Assembly (NCBI GenBank): GCA_029243025.1 | Contig: JAQWSU010000033.1 | Coordinates: 186,001-250,000 of the forward strand | Reading direction: 5' to 3' | Length of the DNA stretch: 64,000 nucleotides | Origin: Pirellulaceae bacterium | Lineage (GTDB): Bacteria > Planctomycetota > Planctomycetia > Pirellulales > Pirellulaceae | In this document: piece after piece, positions 27,078 through 35,839 of the stretch | Numbering within the stretch: the stretch's first letter is position 1 | How the letters are laid out: every line of letters starts with the position of its first letter | The notes under the pieces: model-generated | Seen by the model: the letters and a program-made list of their open reading frames with translations, nothing else | Database searches by the model: none | Told to the model about the DNA's origin: nothing | Program-made: the position numbers and the translations under genes

Positions 27078-27606
27078 TTCAACGGTTCCCCCACCGTGTT
27101 CCGGCTCCGATGATGACCGGCGTTCCTTTTTCACCTGGCTCTCAGTTGGGTTATCGGCTTTTATCGGTATGGTCATCACGTTACCGGGCATCGGCTTTGT
27201 TTTAGCTCCCGTTTTTCGCCAACCGCCCCGTAAATGGCGATCGGTAGGCAAGGTGGCCGATTTCCCCTTAAACAAAACGATGCTCGTAAACTACGAAGAT
27301 CCTTCGCCGGAGATTTGGGCAGGGGTGACTGCCAAAACGGGATCATGGGTGCGACGCATCGGCGAAAAACAGTTCATCACCTTTTCGATCAACTGTCGAC
27401 ATTTGGGCTGTCCCGTGCGTTGGGAGGAGGACGCGAACCTTTTCATGTGCCCTTGCCACGGGGGTGTTTATTACCCAGATGGCGAGGTGGCTGCCGGCCC
27501 TCCCCCTCAACCCTTGGACCGCTACGAATGGCGAATCCAAGGCGAGGAACTCCAGATTTTGACAGGCCCCATTCCATTGACGACTTTTGAGAAGTCCCTA
27601 ACCTAA
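27070..27606 (+). CDS. qcrA: Rieske iron-sulfur protein of a cytochrome bc/b6 complex
   Basis: A 178-residue membrane-anchored Rieske protein. One N-terminal helix (about 20-47) is preceded by an arginine pair. The cluster motifs are Cys109-x-His111 (CRHLGC) and Cys127-x2-His130 (CPCHGG); Cys114 and Cys129 are placed to form the stabilising disulfide. VYYPDGEVAAGPPPQPL after the second motif is the usual Pro loop. It takes electrons from quinol and passes them to cytochrome c. It starts inside the end of the 76-residue gene and is followed by the cytochrome b gene 9 bp later. Confidence 0.96.
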   Translation: MNDSTVPPPCSGSDDDRRSFFTWLSVGLSAFIGMVITLPGIGFVLAPVFRQPPRKWRSVGKVADFPLNKTMLVNYEDPSPEIWAGVTAKTGSWVRRIGEKQFITFSINCRHLGCPVRWEEDANLFMCPCHGGVYYPDGEVAAGPPPQPLDRYEWRIQGEELQILTGPIPLTTFEKSLT

Positions 27607-27615
27607 CCGGTCTCT

Positions 27616-29043
27616 ATGAAGAATCAGCTGATTAATCTTTGGCGATGGATCGACGACCGCTCGGGATTTTCCGACAATATCGTCCCCATTATGAAACATA
27701 TCGTGCCCGTTGATGCACGATGGTATTACGTTTTTGGAAGTGCGACGCTGACGGCTTTCATGGTCCAAGTGCTGACTGGCATTTGCCTCGCCATGGTTTA
27801 TGTTCCCGGTGGGGATGTCGCTTACGAAAGCCTGCAGTACATCACCCACGACGCTTTTTTTGGCAGTATATTGCGAGGCATGCACTATTACGGTGCTACC
27901 GCCATGGTAGTGCTTGCGGTCATCCACATGACGCAGGTTTATTTGCATGCTGCCTACAAATACCCGCGTGAGATGAATTGGATGAGCGGGGTGGTGGTGC
28001 TATTTGTTGTCCTCGTCATGGCATTCACAGGGCAACTTTTACGTTGGGACGCAAATGGCGTCTGGTCGGTTGCTGTGGCGGCAGAAATGGCTGGCCGCGC
28101 TCCGTTTATCGGCCCCACGATTGCGCATTTCATTCTCGGCGGCGAAACAGTGGGTGGCTCCACGCTAACTCGGTTCTATGCTATCCACGTTTTCATTTTG
28201 CCAGGCGTGATCATGTCGGGTGTCGCACTCCACCTCTTTCTCGTCTTACGACATGGCATTTCCGAAATGCCCAAAGCGACCGAACCCGTCGAACCAGAAA
28301 CCTATCGTGAAGATTATGAAAAACGCCTGAAGAAAACCGGCGTGCCGTTCTGGCCCGACGCGGCCTGGCGTGACATGGTTTTTTCGGCGATCCTGGTTAC
28401 TGTCATGCTGGGCTGTGCCATCATCATCGGCCCTCCCGCCTTAACGACGGCCCCCAATCCGAGCAACATTCAAGCCAACCCGATGCCGGACTGGTATTTC
28501 TGGTGGTACTTTGCTGTGCTCTCCATGTTGCCTCCGGAACTCGAAACTTGGATCATTCTCGGCCTCCCCGTGTTGGGCTTCTTACTGATGGTGGGAGTGC
28601 CGCTCGTATCGAATCGGGGTCAGCGAGTTCCGTCGAAACGACCCTGGGCAGTTGGGATTGTCATCTTCGGGGCAACCGCGTTGGTGGTCTTGACGATCTA
28701 CGGTTATCGAAAGCCGTGGAGTCCCGATTTTGGCGTAAAGCCGCTGCCTCCGGCCATCGTGGCCTCGACCGATCCGAAAATCGAACAGGGCGCGCAACTC
28801 GTTTACAAGAAAGGCTGCCTTTACTGCCACGACATTGGCGGACAAGGCGGCCACCGAGGTCCGGAATTGACTTACATTGGCGACCGTTTGTCGCGACCTG
28901 ATCTCATTATTCGCATCAACAATGGTGGGTACAACATGCCCTCTTTTGCTGCTTCCGTCACCGCCGATGAGTTGACGCTGATTGTAGACTTTCTGTTAAC
29001 ACGTACGGAACACCCGGTCACTGCCCCAGCGGACGGGAATTGA
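27616..29043 (+). CDS. qcrB: Cytochrome b (b6-like, with subunit IV part) fused to a C-terminal cytochrome c
   Basis: A 475-residue fusion. The N-terminal four-helix part has haem b ligands His90, His104, His191 and His206; the 14 residues between the last pair match cytochrome b6 rather than mitochondrial-type b (13 residues). The C-terminal b part carries the quinol-site motif as PDWY (NPMPDWYFWWYF, near 290) instead of PEWY. Three further helices lead to a cytochrome c domain with CLYCH near residue 395 and a Met ligand in GGYNMPSF. No separate cytochrome c1 or f gene is present, so this tethered c haem probably replaces it. The complex oxidises quinol and would hand electrons to the cytochrome c domain of the adjacent caa3 oxidase. 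Confidence 0.95.
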   Translation: MKNQLINLWRWIDDRSGFSDNIVPIMKHIVPVDARWYYVFGSATLTAFMVQVLTGICLAMVYVPGGDVAYESLQYITHDAFFGSILRGMHYYGATAMVVLAVIHMTQVYLHAAYKYPREMNWMSGVVVLFVVLVMAFTGQLLRWDANGVWSVAVAAEMAGRAPFIGPTIAHFILGGETVGGSTLTRFYAIHVFILPGVIMSGVALHLFLVLRHGISEMPKATEPVEPETYREDYEKRLKKTGVPFWPDAAWRDMVFSAILVTVMLGCAIIIGPPALTTAPNPSNIQANPMPDWYFWWYFAVLSMLPPELETWIILGLPVLGFLLMVGVPLVSNRGQRVPSKRPWAVGIVIFGATALVVLTIYGYRKPWSPDFGVKPLPPAIVASTDPKIEQGAQLVYKKGCLYCHDIGGQGGHRGPELTYIGDRLSRPDLIIRINNGGYNMPSFAASVTADELTLIVDFLLTRTEHPVTAPADGN

Positions 29044-29086
29044 TCCGCCCTAGCCCCAATCACAGCTCCCCCAACCCGCAACTGAG

Positions 29087-30688
29087 ATGAAAATGCGATT
29101 TGTTCCTTTTGCTATTGCTGTCCTCTTCACCGCGATCTCTGCCGCACTGGGGGTTTTAATCCACCCCGTTTTTTTTGTCGGCTTATTGCTGTTCGTTCCG
29201 CTTACACTGATTGGCGTATGGGACGTTACTCAAGTCAAACACAGCATCACTCGGAACTACCCGATCGCAGCCCACTTTCGTTTCATCTTCGAAGGCATTC
29301 GGCCTGAGATCAGGCAATATTTTGTTGAGAGTGACATTGATGGTCGTCCCTTCAACCGGGACCAACGCTCACTGGTCTACGAGAGAGCCAAAAACATTGC
29401 TGGCATAAAACCGTTTGGCACCGAGTTAGATGTCTACAGCAACGAATACGATTGGCTCAATCACTCGATGGCGCCAGAACAAAAGAGTGAGGAATTTTTT
29501 CGAACTCATGTTGGCGGGCCCGACTGCAAACACCCCTATTCATGCTCGCTGCTCAATGTGTCGGCGATGAGCTTTGGTGCGATTAGCCCGAATGCGATCA
29601 TGGCGCTGAACCAGGGGGCTAAAAAAGGCAACTTCTACCATTGCACCGGCGAGGGTGGATTGAGTCCGTATCACCTGCGTTACGGAGGTGACCTCGTTTG
29701 GCAAATTGGTACAGGTTATTTCGGCTGCCGCGACAACCAGGGCCGTTTCGACCCAGATCTTTTCGCTGACCAATCCCAGGAAGAAGCAGTGAAGATGATT
29801 GAAATCAAGATATCGCAAGGAGCCAAGCCTGGACACGGCGGGGTATTACCCGCGGCGAAGATCACGCCAGAGATTTCCAAAACTCGCAAGGTGCCGATGG
29901 GACAGGATTGCATCTCGCCACCGAGTCACAGCGTTTTCCGAACTCCCCGCGGCCTCTGCGAATACGTCGCCCAACTGCGTGAACTTTCCCATGGCAAACC
30001 GATCGGATTCAAGCTCTGCCTCGGACATCCGGCAGAGTTCCTTAGCGTCTGCAAAGCGATGATCGACACGGGAATCTTACCGGACTTCATCACAGTTGAC
30101 GGCGGCGAAGGCGGAACCGGTGCGGCTCCGATCGAGTTCTCGGACAGTATGGGCGTACCGCTACGCGGTGGACTGATGTTCGTTCACAACGCTCTTGTCG
30201 GTACTCGGCTTCGTGATCAAATCAGGATTGCTGCCTCAGGCAAAGTCACCTCGGCGTTCGGCATTGCCCGCAACTTGGCCATAGGGGCCGATTGGTGTAA
30301 CGCAGCCCGCGGCTTCATGATGGCGGTAGGCTGCATCCAAGCGCAAACCTGCCACACGAACATGTGTCCGGTCGGCGTCGCGACTCAGGATCCCAGCCGC
30401 GAACGAGCCTTGCATGTGCCCGACAAGAGCGAACGCACCTTCCACTTCCATCAACAAACCATGGAAACACTCTCGGAAATAGTTGCGGCTGCCGGTCTCA
30501 AACATGCCAATCAATTACGTCCTCATCATGTCTGCTTGCGAACCAGTCAAACGCAAAGCCTTTCGTACGACGAAGCATTCCACTTCCTCGAACCGGGCGC
30601 CCTCCTCGACGGCACCAGCGAACACCCTTTAATTGAACGTCATTGGCAGCTCGCGTCGGCGGATTCGTTCCAGCCTATCCACAATTAA
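29087..30688 (+). CDS. FMN-binding glutamate synthase-family protein, membrane-anchored
   Basis: A 533-residue protein of the FMN-binding glutamate synthase family (the GltB-like central/FMN barrel without the glutaminase domain). Two N-terminal helices (about 5-22 and 26-45) anchor it in the membrane. Barrel signatures are NVSAMSFGAISPNAI, GEGGLSPYH, QGAKPGHGGVLPA, TVDGGEGGTGAAP, and the 3Fe-4S-type cysteines in CIQAQTCHTNMCPVG. Classical GltB uses ammonia from its own glutaminase; here that domain is missing, so the reaction of this form is not certain. It lies 43 bp after the cytochrome b-c gene on the same strand and may be co-transcribed. Confidence 0.88.
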   Translation: MKMRFVPFAIAVLFTAISAALGVLIHPVFFVGLLLFVPLTLIGVWDVTQVKHSITRNYPIAAHFRFIFEGIRPEIRQYFVESDIDGRPFNRDQRSLVYERAKNIAGIKPFGTELDVYSNEYDWLNHSMAPEQKSEEFFRTHVGGPDCKHPYSCSLLNVSAMSFGAISPNAIMALNQGAKKGNFYHCTGEGGLSPYHLRYGGDLVWQIGTGYFGCRDNQGRFDPDLFADQSQEEAVKMIEIKISQGAKPGHGGVLPAAKITPEISKTRKVPMGQDCISPPSHSVFRTPRGLCEYVAQLRELSHGKPIGFKLCLGHPAEFLSVCKAMIDTGILPDFITVDGGEGGTGAAPIEFSDSMGVPLRGGLMFVHNALVGTRLRDQIRIAASGKVTSAFGIARNLAIGADWCNAARGFMMAVGCIQAQTCHTNMCPVGVATQDPSRERALHVPDKSERTFHFHQQTMETLSEIVAAAGLKHANQLRPHHVCLRTSQTQSLSYDEAFHFLEPGALLDGTSEHPLIERHWQLASADSFQPIHN

Positions 30689-30725
30689 AACAATCGCCAC
30701 TTCATAACGCGAAAAGGATGGAAAC

Positions 30726-31973
30726 ATGACCGTTGATGTCATGAACTACACACCTCGGGGTGACAAGCAAAACTCTCCTTTCTTCGAAGAATACCGCCTC
30801 AAGATTTTCGAACGCCGACACAGTAGTGGACTGGATGAGTTACTCGGCAACATGCTTGGCATTGTCATCCAGGTGGAGAAAGCGGATGCAATCTCCTATC
30901 TCCAAGAGCTGTATTTAATGGGTCCGTATCGGTTGCAGGCTTGCTTAACAAACTCGACTCACAACATTTACGTGATGCAATCGCAGCCCGAATATCCACG
31001 GATTTTTGTACTTGAGCCTTTGTCCAGCGAATACACCGATGAACTCACTCTGTTCAATCGCCTCTATCCGTTATCGAGTAAGAAGCCAAATGCGCGTTAT
31101 GTGGGGGAAATTTTCCACACCAAAGATCGAAAAGCGTCGCAACAGATTCTCGAATCCCACAACATCCGCTTCAACTATCACCACGAAACCAAAAACCCCT
31201 TTCTCACCGATGCTCAAATCAGTTTCACCTTCCCGTCTGATTTCACCTTCAACCGCGTCGGCTATTGCCAGCTCGAGATCGACGACTTTGAGGGAATGCA
31301 GTTAGGCCACCGTTTTGAACTAACCTCGGAGGAACTTTCGAAACTAGCCGCCGCGGAAGCTTTTTCACAAGAAACGAAGCTCAACGAATTGGTGATTGGC
31401 GTCGACCATTTAGCCACTCGCATTCTTTCCGGCGAACGTGAAGACGCAATTCTCGAATTCCTCACAATGTCCAATTATTACTTCTGGGGCGCCTACAACA
31501 TTTCAGAGATGAATTCATCGACCAATGTGAACCGCAATGGCAACGTCGAAGACGATAAACGCTCTCCAGCAAAAGTATTCACGGCCAACAACACGCCATC
31601 TTTTGTCAATTCGTTTGAAAATCTGCCGATGCCAACCGAAGACTTTGTACGAAATTTCGGTCGACGAATGCATCACATGGCTTATGAAGTTCTCGATGGC
31701 GACCATTCTGCTGGTGAAAAAAATGTTGACTACGTGGTCCATACCCTGATGACAAAAGCCATTCCGTTCTTGGCTCACGTCGTCGGCGAGTGCCATGACG
31801 ACCCCAACCTCAAGCAGATTTTTTCGAAGCATTCCCAGTATTCGATTCTCATCACCGAATACGTTGAGCGATGCCACGGCTATGATGGATTTTTCACCAA
31901 AACAAACGTCGCGGCCTTGACCGCGGCGGCCGGAAACGATGAACGTTACGAACACGGCCAAGTCTTCGATTAG
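30726..31973 (+). CDS. VOC-superfamily protein resembling 4-hydroxyphenylpyruvate dioxygenase
   Basis: A 415-residue protein with a good ribosome-binding site (AAGGATGG) before ATG 30726. I do not recognise a named family over the whole length. Its C-terminal half has the layout of HPPD-like vicinal-oxygen-chelate enzymes: His228 (GVDHLATRI), His316/317 (RRMHHMAYEV) and Glu378 (ITEYVER), the three iron ligands in order, followed by GYDGFFTKTNVAAL, which resembles the C-terminal helix gating the HPPD site. The N-terminal half (1-200) looks like a degenerate pair of VOC modules. It is probably an Fe(II)-dependent dioxygenase, substrate unknown. It sits between a glutamate-synthase-like protein and malic enzyme, 37 and 64 bp away. 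Confidence 0.65.
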   Translation: MTVDVMNYTPRGDKQNSPFFEEYRLKIFERRHSSGLDELLGNMLGIVIQVEKADAISYLQELYLMGPYRLQACLTNSTHNIYVMQSQPEYPRIFVLEPLSSEYTDELTLFNRLYPLSSKKPNARYVGEIFHTKDRKASQQILESHNIRFNYHHETKNPFLTDAQISFTFPSDFTFNRVGYCQLEIDDFEGMQLGHRFELTSEELSKLAAAEAFSQETKLNELVIGVDHLATRILSGEREDAILEFLTMSNYYFWGAYNISEMNSSTNVNRNGNVEDDKRSPAKVFTANNTPSFVNSFENLPMPTEDFVRNFGRRMHHMAYEVLDGDHSAGEKNVDYVVHTLMTKAIPFLAHVVGECHDDPNLKQIFSKHSQYSILITEYVERCHGYDGFFTKTNVAALTAAAGNDERYEHGQVFD

Positions 31974-32037
31974 AGCACACGGAAACATCCTGCGCAACGT
32001 TCCAACGAATTGAATCCGATTCCCCACGGAGGCAACT

Positions 32038-33744
32038 GTGAGCCCCAATCACCCAAACGACACGAATACTGAATTGACGGGTGCTGCGCTGATCGACAAC
32101 CCACTCCACAACAAGGGAACCGCCTTCAGTGAACAGGAGCGCCGGCAATTCCGATTGATGGGACTCTTGCCGCCTCATATCGAGAACTTGGATGCGCAGG
32201 TCGCCAGGAGTTACGAAGCATTCAGCGACCAGGAAAACGCGCTGGAAAAACATGTTTTCCTGCGAAATCTCCAGGACGAAAACGAAACGCTTTTTTATCG
32301 GCTTCTGCTCGATCACGTCGAAGAAATGATGCCGATTGTCTACACGCCGACAGTCGGCCTTGCCTGCCAGAGATTCAGCCACATCTACCGCCGGCCCCGA
32401 GGCTTGTTCATCGCCTATCCGAATCGTGATTCGCTCGACGAAATTCTTCAGAACATCCAACGGGACATCAGCGTCATCGTGGTTACCGATGGCGAGCGAA
32501 TCCTTGGACTGGGCGACCAGGGTGCTGGTGGCATGGGAATTCCAATTGGAAAGCTTTCCTTATACACGCTGTGCGGTGGGATCCATCCAGCGCAAACGCT
32601 CCCGATCACCTTGGACCTGGGGACCAACAACCAGGAAAGAATCGACGACCCTCGCTACGTCGGTTGGCGACATGAGCGCATCAAGGGCAAGGAATACGAT
32701 GAGTTCATTGACCAATTTGTCTGCGCCATCCGGCGACGATTCCCCAATGTGTTACTCCAATGGGAAGATTTTGCTTCCGTCGACGCGGCTCCCATTCTGG
32801 ATCGCTATCGAGATCAACTTTGCACCTTCAATGACGACATCCAAGGAACGGCGGCGGTTACCACGGGAACAATCCTGGCAGCCGTAGCAGCCGCGGGTGG
32901 AGAATTGACCGATCAACGTTTCGTGATGCTAGGCGCCGGCTCTGCCGGCTTCGGTATTTCGAGCCAGCTAATCCGGACCTTACAGCACTCGGGTATGAGT
33001 GAAGCTGACGCTCGCAAGCTATTCTTTGTACTCGACCGCAACGGCTTACTGCACGAGTCTCGCACCGACATGGATGACCTGCATCAACAACTTGCTCAAC
33101 CGCAAAGCAACCTCAAAGATTGGAACTGCGATACGAGCGGCTCAATCTCCTTTTCTGCGGTTGTGGAGAATGCCAAACCCACGGTATTGGTGGGGGCCAC
33201 GGGGCAACAAGGTGCCTTTAACGAATCAGTCATTCGAGAGATGGCGAAACACACCAAGCATCCGATCATCTTCCCGTTATCGAACCCAACCTCGCGAGCG
33301 GAAGCGACGCCCAGTCAACTTTTAGAATGGACCGATGGGCAAGCTGTCATTGCGACCGGCAGCCCCTTCGCCCCAGTGGTCTACAAGGGTGTCACCCATA
33401 CGATTGCGCAATGTAACAACAGCTATATTTTCCCTGCGATGGGCCTGGGCATCATCGCTTCTCAAGCGAACCGGGTCACCGACAAAATGTTCATGGTGGC
33501 GGCGATTGCGTTGAAAGAAACATCACCGGCACTTACGGACCCCACCGCGTCACTCCTGCCGTCGCTGAGCGACGTTCGCAGTGTCATGCGAAAGATTGGC
33601 CGAACCGTCGCTCAACAAGCGATCGACGATGGAGTCGCCCCCAAAGTCACGACAGAGGAACTCGAAGCAAAGATCGACCAAACGATGTGGGTCCCCGAAT
33701 ACACCGCATCAACTGTCGGCAATCCAAGCTCGCCTCATGCGTGA
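32038..33744 (+). CDS. maeA: NAD-dependent malic enzyme
   Basis: A 568-residue malic enzyme starting at GTG 32038 after GGAGG. Signatures: MPIVYTPTVGLACQRFSHIYRRPRG (active-site Tyr region, described here in parts: YTPTVG and YRRPRG), ILGLGDQGAGGMGIPIGK, EDFA near residue 240, TFNDDIQGTA with metal-binding Asp residues, and the Rossmann loop GAGSAGFGI. The size and motifs match the large SfcA/MaeA class, which decarboxylates malate to pyruvate with NAD. It is the last gene of the plus-strand block that starts with coxB. The symbol is by family; NAD versus NADP preference is inferred from class. Confidence 0.94.
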   Translation: MSPNHPNDTNTELTGAALIDNPLHNKGTAFSEQERRQFRLMGLLPPHIENLDAQVARSYEAFSDQENALEKHVFLRNLQDENETLFYRLLLDHVEEMMPIVYTPTVGLACQRFSHIYRRPRGLFIAYPNRDSLDEILQNIQRDISVIVVTDGERILGLGDQGAGGMGIPIGKLSLYTLCGGIHPAQTLPITLDLGTNNQERIDDPRYVGWRHERIKGKEYDEFIDQFVCAIRRRFPNVLLQWEDFASVDAAPILDRYRDQLCTFNDDIQGTAAVTTGTILAAVAAAGGELTDQRFVMLGAGSAGFGISSQLIRTLQHSGMSEADARKLFFVLDRNGLLHESRTDMDDLHQQLAQPQSNLKDWNCDTSGSISFSAVVENAKPTVLVGATGQQGAFNESVIREMAKHTKHPIIFPLSNPTSRAEATPSQLLEWTDGQAVIATGSPFAPVVYKGVTHTIAQCNNSYIFPAMGLGIIASQANRVTDKMFMVAAIALKETSPALTDPTASLLPSLSDVRSVMRKIGRTVAQQAIDDGVAPKVTTEELEAKIDQTMWVPEYTASTVGNPSSPHA

Positions 33745-34010
33745 GGCGACCACGACCGACGCATCATCAAACAGCCAGGATTTCGGCGCACTCGCCCTCA
33801 GATTTAGGCATCGTTTGGCCGAGTAATACAATCGCACAAGCCGCCGGTCGACGCGTTCAGCAACTGCTCTGCCACGCTCCCCCCGAGGCGGCTTCGCTGA
33901 TGCAATCGTCACTGGAATAGCTGCCGACACTACGTGCAGCTGAGAATTCATCGGATTTGTTCCCCGCTGAATGAACCCCTTCAATCGGACGCCGGTGAAC
34001 AGCTAACCAT

Positions 34011-35497
34011 TCACTCATGGGGCATGCTTGGCAGCAACTTCGCCGCCATCTGCTCGAACCGATGACGATGAATTTCCCCGGCGCTGTTGCGAGGTAACTC
34101 AGACATCAATAGGTAAGGCACCAGGGTTTTTCCAACAGCAAGATGCTGACTGACAAACTCACGCAACTCCGCTTCCGTGGGTGGATTTGACGCGTCGATG
34201 GATACCACACAAGCAACCGGTACTTGGCCATCCAATCCATCAGCGCCGCCCACAACAACGGAAGCATGAACTTTCGGAAAGCGACCGGGAACGTTCTCAA
34301 TTTCCGCAGGAGCCATCAGAATGCCAACGAGCGAGATCACTCGTGCGCAGCCAACCGGCTTGAAATGCCGCTTCCGTGACCGTCTGATTTCGCCAATACC
34401 CGCTCGCCGCGAAAGGTGAGTGCACGCCAACTTCACCGATCGTTTCTACGGCAACATCCGCCTCAAGTTCGTCGACCACCCGCAATTGAGTCGCTGGAAC
34501 GGGCAAACCAATCGAACCCCATTTCCGTTACCCATGCACAGGATTGGCTGCATAGTATCCGCCAATTTCTGTCATCCCGCAGGCTTCTAATACTTCCCAA
34601 CCTGAGAGATCTCGAAAACGTTGGTCCAGACCTGCAGGAATGCTGTCGCCCGACCCCACACTCGTTCGCAAACTCGGCAGCTTGGTTGGATTCTTCTCTA
34701 AGTACTCGACAAAATCCAATAAGTCACGGCCACCATTGCGTATTCCGTAACTTGATACTTTCGAATCAAAGCCACGGCATCTGCAACGATTGGCTTCATC
34801 GTCAATGTGACTTCTCCACCAGCCAACAAAGTCGGCACCACCTGTGTTTCCAACCCACCCGCGTGGCTGGTCGGCTTCCCCACAAGAACACGAGACTCAT
34901 GGGAAAGGTCAAAGATTTGGCCTGAGATATGGATGCCGCGGTAGGCATGCGAATGCACCGCCCCTTTCGGTTTCCCTGTACCGCTTAAGGTGTAAAGGAT
35001 CAGAGCAGGATCATGCGGCCCCACGGGGACGGGAACAAATGATGGTTCGCTTGCGAGCAGACGATCAAACGTCCTGTCCGTGGAATCGACAGGTGCACGA
35101 TCTCTCACCGCAACAAGAGGTATCGGACCAACCATCGTCATCAAGTATGAGACGATTGGGGCGTGATCAACGTGATACACCAGGAGGCTCGCTGTGTGTC
35201 TTGCACCACATGGCAAGCCGCTTTTACGAAATACCGATCGTTGAGGAGAACCGCGATGGCTTCGATACGATAACAAGCCAAAGTGGTTAAAACTGCCTCC
35301 AAGCAGTTTGGCATGAACCACACGACGCGATCGCCCTTCTTCACAGCTTGTTCTCTTAACCCCGCAGCAAGCCGCCGCATCTTCCGGTCAAGTTCACCGA
35401 AACTCAGCTCCTACTCTTTGACGCGAAGCGCAATCTGACAAGAATCTGCTGACACCCCGTTGTCCAGCAAGCCCTGCAACTTAGCAAATCCACTCAT
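34011..35497 (-). pseudogene. Decayed AMP-dependent acyl-CoA synthetase/ligase
   Basis: Pieces of one ANL-family enzyme lie in order on the minus strand but in different frames. The start MSGFAKLQGLLDNG (ATG 35497) runs 28 codons to a TAG at 35411-35413, then continues in frame (FGELDRKMRRLAAGLREQAV, DRVVWFMPNCLEAV). Frame changes follow near 35190, 34720, 34515 and 34430. Retained motifs include LYTLSGTGKPKGAVHSH (the AMP-binding P-loop), GMTEIGGYY, ASGYWRNQTVTEAAF with RTSDLARW, and the C-terminal LMAPAEIENV...LPRNSAGEIHRH. The catalytic lysine region itself (GEIHRHRF in place of GKI-type) is changed. At least one nonsense and four frame breaks mean no functional product. Intact relatives activate fatty or aromatic acids with ATP and CoA. 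Confidence 0.9.
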
Positions 35498-35839
35498 TCC
35501 TACCCCTGAACTCAACAACGATCAGTTTCGGGTCGGGTGGCGAGACCTTGGGTTTCTTGCCAAATGATTGGATCCACACTGATTGCAGCCCTTCCCGAGC
35601 TGAAAACTGACCCGACAAAAACTTTGGCCGCTTCATGCCGCAGATCACCACGTGATGATAGCAAAGGCGTCCAATTGGCGCATTCTTGGCGCGACCCAGA
35701 GTCCGTTTTCTGACGCCAACCGACATTTTTTTTCGCAGCAATTCGTAGGGGATGGGAATCCGTCACCGTCAAGGGAGTTGCCAGCGACCACGAAGGCGGA
35801 CATGATGTGGGCAGACTTGGTCCTAGGAGAAAACCAGAT
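35498..35839. other. Intergenic region between the decayed ligase and NADH dehydrogenase
   Basis: No convincing gene is seen in these 342 bp. It contains the ribosome-binding site AGGAG at about 35825 for the ndh gene. An open minus-strand frame crosses it but has no family resemblance. Confidence 0.45.
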
